A stretch of DNA of 64,000 bases from the NCBI RefSeq assembly GCF_001422405.1, contig NZ_LMMV01000001.1, positions 839,721 to 903,720 on the forward strand, given 5' to 3'. The notes beneath the pieces were generated by a model. That model worked only from the letters and a program-made list of their open reading frames with translations. It had not been told where the DNA came from and did no database searches. Source of the DNA: Pseudorhodoferax sp. Leaf267 (GTDB taxonomy: Bacteria; Pseudomonadota; Gammaproteobacteria; Burkholderiales; Burkholderiaceae_C). Below, piece by piece: positions 62,590 to 64,000 of the stretch. The position numbers and the translations under genes are program-made. Each line of letters opens with the position of its first letter. Within the stretch, counting starts at the first letter, position 1.

Positions 62590-63658
62590 GCTCTCGCGCC
62601 GGCACTGGCTGGCACTGACCCTGGCCGTGCTGGCGGCGCCCGCCATGGCCGGCCGCGCGCCGCGCCTGCTGGCCGCCTGGCAGACCGAGCCGCAGGACAC
62701 TGCCGATGCTGCGCGCTACCAGATCGGCCTGCTGGCCGCGCAGGGCGGTGCACTGCAGGTGCTGCACGCGCTGGATGTGCCCACGCGCGCCCACGGACTG
62801 CTGGCCGAAGCCGGCGGCTCCGTGCTCGCCGTCGCGCGCCGGCCTGGCGACTGGATGCTGCGCTGGACGCCCGGCCAGGCCGAGCCCCAGACGGCCTGGA
62901 TCGAGCCCGACCGCGCGTTCAACGGCCACGTGATCGCCAGCCGCGACGGCCAGCGGCTCTATACGACCGAGACCGACCTGGAAACCGGCGCCGGCTGGAT
63001 CGGCGTGCGCGATGCCGCCTCGCTGGAAAAGGCCGCCGAGTGGCCCACGCAGGGCATGGACCCGCACGAGCTGCTGCTGGATGCCGACGGCACGCTGCTG
63101 GTGGCCAACGGCGGCGTCCCGACGCTGCCCGAGACCGGCCGCCTCAAGATCGGCCTGGAGCGCATGGACGCCTCGCTCGTGCGGCTGGACACGCGCAGCG
63201 GTGCGCTGCGCGGCCAGTGGCGCCTGCCCGACCCGCGCCTGAGTCTGCGCCACATTGCCTGGGGCGGCACGCCGGGCCGGCGCCTGCTGGGCATCGCGCT
63301 GCAGGCCGAACACGCCGACGCCGAAGTGCGCCAGGCCGCGCCCGTGCTGGCGCTGTTCGATGGCCAGGCCCTGCGCGTGGCCGGGGCGCCGCAGCCGCTG
63401 GCCGGCTACGGCGGGGACATCGCCTGGGCCAACGGCGCCTTCGCTGTGAGTTGCCCGCGCGCAAATGGCTTCGCACGCTACGGCGCCGATGGCGCGTGGC
63501 AGGGCTTCACGCCGTTGGCCGAAGCCTGCTCGCTGGCCGGTGACGGCGCAGGCCTGTGGGCCGGCGGCCTGGAGCGCGCGCTGCACACGGCTGCGGCCAC
63601 GTCCGCCAGCAGCGTGCACGGCTTGCGGCTGGACAACCACTGGCTGGCCCTGGGCTGA
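62573..63658 (+). CDS. DUF1513 beta-propeller-type periplasmic protein
   Basis: A 361-residue protein with a signal peptide (RRHWLALTLAVLAAPAMA). The rest has repeated strand-turn blades with motifs such as GHVIASRDGQRLYTTETD and GMDPHELLLDADGTLLVANGG, in keeping with DUF1513. The family accompanies imelysins in iron-responsive operons; role unknown. The start is ATG 62573 inside the end of the imelysin gene (17-nt overlap). It is the last gene before the insertion sequence. Confidence 0.88.
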   Translation: MPTVIELSRRHWLALTLAVLAAPAMAGRAPRLLAAWQTEPQDTADAARYQIGLLAAQGGALQVLHALDVPTRAHGLLAEAGGSVLAVARRPGDWMLRWTPGQAEPQTAWIEPDRAFNGHVIASRDGQRLYTTETDLETGAGWIGVRDAASLEKAAEWPTQGMDPHELLLDADGTLLVANGGVPTLPETGRLKIGLERMDASLVRLDTRSGALRGQWRLPDPRLSLRHIAWGGTPGRRLLGIALQAEHADAEVRQAAPVLALFDGQALRVAGAPQPLAGYGGDIAWANGAFAVSCPRANGFARYGADGAWQGFTPLAEACSLAGDGAGLWAGGLERALHTAAATSASSVHGLRLDNHWLALG

Positions 63659-63708
63659 AGCCGCGGCGCGCCGGGCCCAGCCGACCCGCCATTAGCAGGC
63701 TGCTGAAA

Positions 63709-63886
63709 TACCGAGGTCCCTGCCGCGTGTCCTGATCCGCAAGCGGTAGCGCGCAGGACAATGCGGCATGCGCGGATCCGACACCTTCACCGAAAGCTAC
63801 CGAGGTCCCTGCCGCGTGTCCTGATCCGCAAGCGGTAGCGCGCAGGACAATGCGGCATGCGCGGATCCGACACCTTCACCGAAAGC
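63709..63886 (+). repeat. Exact 89-bp tandem duplication at the IS promoter/start region
   Basis: Two identical 89-bp copies, 63709-63797 and 63798-63886, run from TACCGAGGTCCC to CACCGAAAGC. Each copy contains TGTCCTG...CAGGACA inverted arms and the first ten codons of the transposase. The first copy's ATG at 63768 reads only 18 codons before a TGA. Confidence 0.95.
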
Positions 63887-64000
63887 CTGTTCAGCATCAA
63901 GAAGCTCGATGACTTCGTGCCTGCAACGCACCCGTTGCGAGCCATCCGGGCCATGGTCAACGACGCGCTCAGCGGACTCGAAGACCTGTTCGCAGGCATG
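63857..64000 (+). CDS. Transposase, N-terminal 48 residues (runs off the window)
   Basis: The visible part, MRGSDTFTESLFSIKKLDD then FVPATHPLRAIRAMVND, is typical of the N-terminal region of IS5/IS1182-type transposases, before the DUF772 and DDE catalytic parts. Frame and 48 codons stay open to the window edge. The ATG used here belongs to the second repeat copy and is the only one that reads through. The catalytic domain cannot be examined. Confidence 0.8.
   Translation, partial: MRGSDTFTESLFSIKKLDDFVPATHPLRAIRAMVNDALSGLEDLFAGM

Larger units (their letters stand above)
63694..64000 (+). mobile_element. Left end of an insertion sequence (IS5/IS1182-like), truncated by the window edge
   Basis: AGCAGGCTGCTGAAA at 63694-63708 resembles a terminal inverted repeat of this IS type, as recalled. 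The transposase start follows at 63857. The right end is outside the window, so target-site duplication cannot be checked. It begins 36 bp after the DUF1513 stop. Confidence 0.75.

Overview
The window is high-GC chromosomal DNA from a betaproteobacterium, most likely Comamonadaceae (Acidovorax/Variovorax/Hydrogenophaga-like). This is inferred from the gene complement (Rieske oxygenase - xseB - ispA - dxs, several TRAP transporters with separate DctP proteins, a Cox-type molybdoenzyme operon, an imelysin operon) and from GC-rich codon use. I saw no rRNA, tRNA or CRISPR array. Genes are densely packed, with many ATGA-type overlaps and convergent pairs that abut at their stop codons.

Layout. 0.3-4.4 kb: a glycine-zipper/DUF2383 fusion protein, a mercaptopyruvate-type sulfurtransferase, a DMT exporter and a Rieske oxygenase. 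4.6-7.8 kb: xseB-ispA-dxs (isoprenoid precursors). 7.9-11.6 kb: a first TRAP transporter whose binding protein faces its permease genes. 11.7-13.6 kb: an EgtB/SenA-like enzyme with an altered iron-ligand motif, and a DUF2059 protein. 13.6-22.9 kb: a sugar-acid catabolic cluster that reads as D-apionate degradation. It holds an ApnO-type oxidoisomerase, a second TRAP transporter, a RuBisCO-like protein (OiaX type), a DUF1537 kinase (OiaK type), a GntR/FCD regulator, and two extra dehydrogenases on the far side of that regulator. 23.0-31.9 kb: a GAF-Fis regulator divergent from a seven-gene Cox-like molybdenum hydroxylase operon (S-L-M-MoxR-VWA-CoxG-XdhC). 32.2-33.1 kb: a Sir2-family protein. 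33.3-41.3 kb: a polyol operon with an ABC transporter, arabinitol/mannitol-type dehydrogenase, AraC regulator and xylulokinase, which would convert D-arabinitol to xylulose-5-phosphate. 41.3-42.0 kb: queC.

42.0-49.2 kb is the most unusual part: a metacaspase-like protease followed by a 2,030-residue protein. That protein carries two separate alpha/beta-hydrolase domains, a CHAT (caspase-like) protease domain, a helical/TPR-like region and a histone-H1-like Lys/Ala/Pro tail. The pair sits behind a near-consensus sigma-70 promoter that has a palindrome directly upstream. I infer a protease-cascade or defence/cell-death type module, but its function is unknown.

49.2-58.8 kb: a split chromate transporter, a MarR-GNAT regulator with nested palindromes at its own start, an MscS channel, an MFS transporter, a degenerate HD-GYP protein, a YgiQ-type radical SAM enzyme, a transglutaminase-like protein and a 56-residue basic protein. 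58.8-63.7 kb: an iron-linked operon behind a Fur-box-like site (imelysin, di-haem oxidoreductase, imelysin, DUF1513). 63.7-64.0 kb: the left end of an insertion sequence whose promoter/start region is exactly duplicated in tandem (89 bp); the transposase runs off the window.
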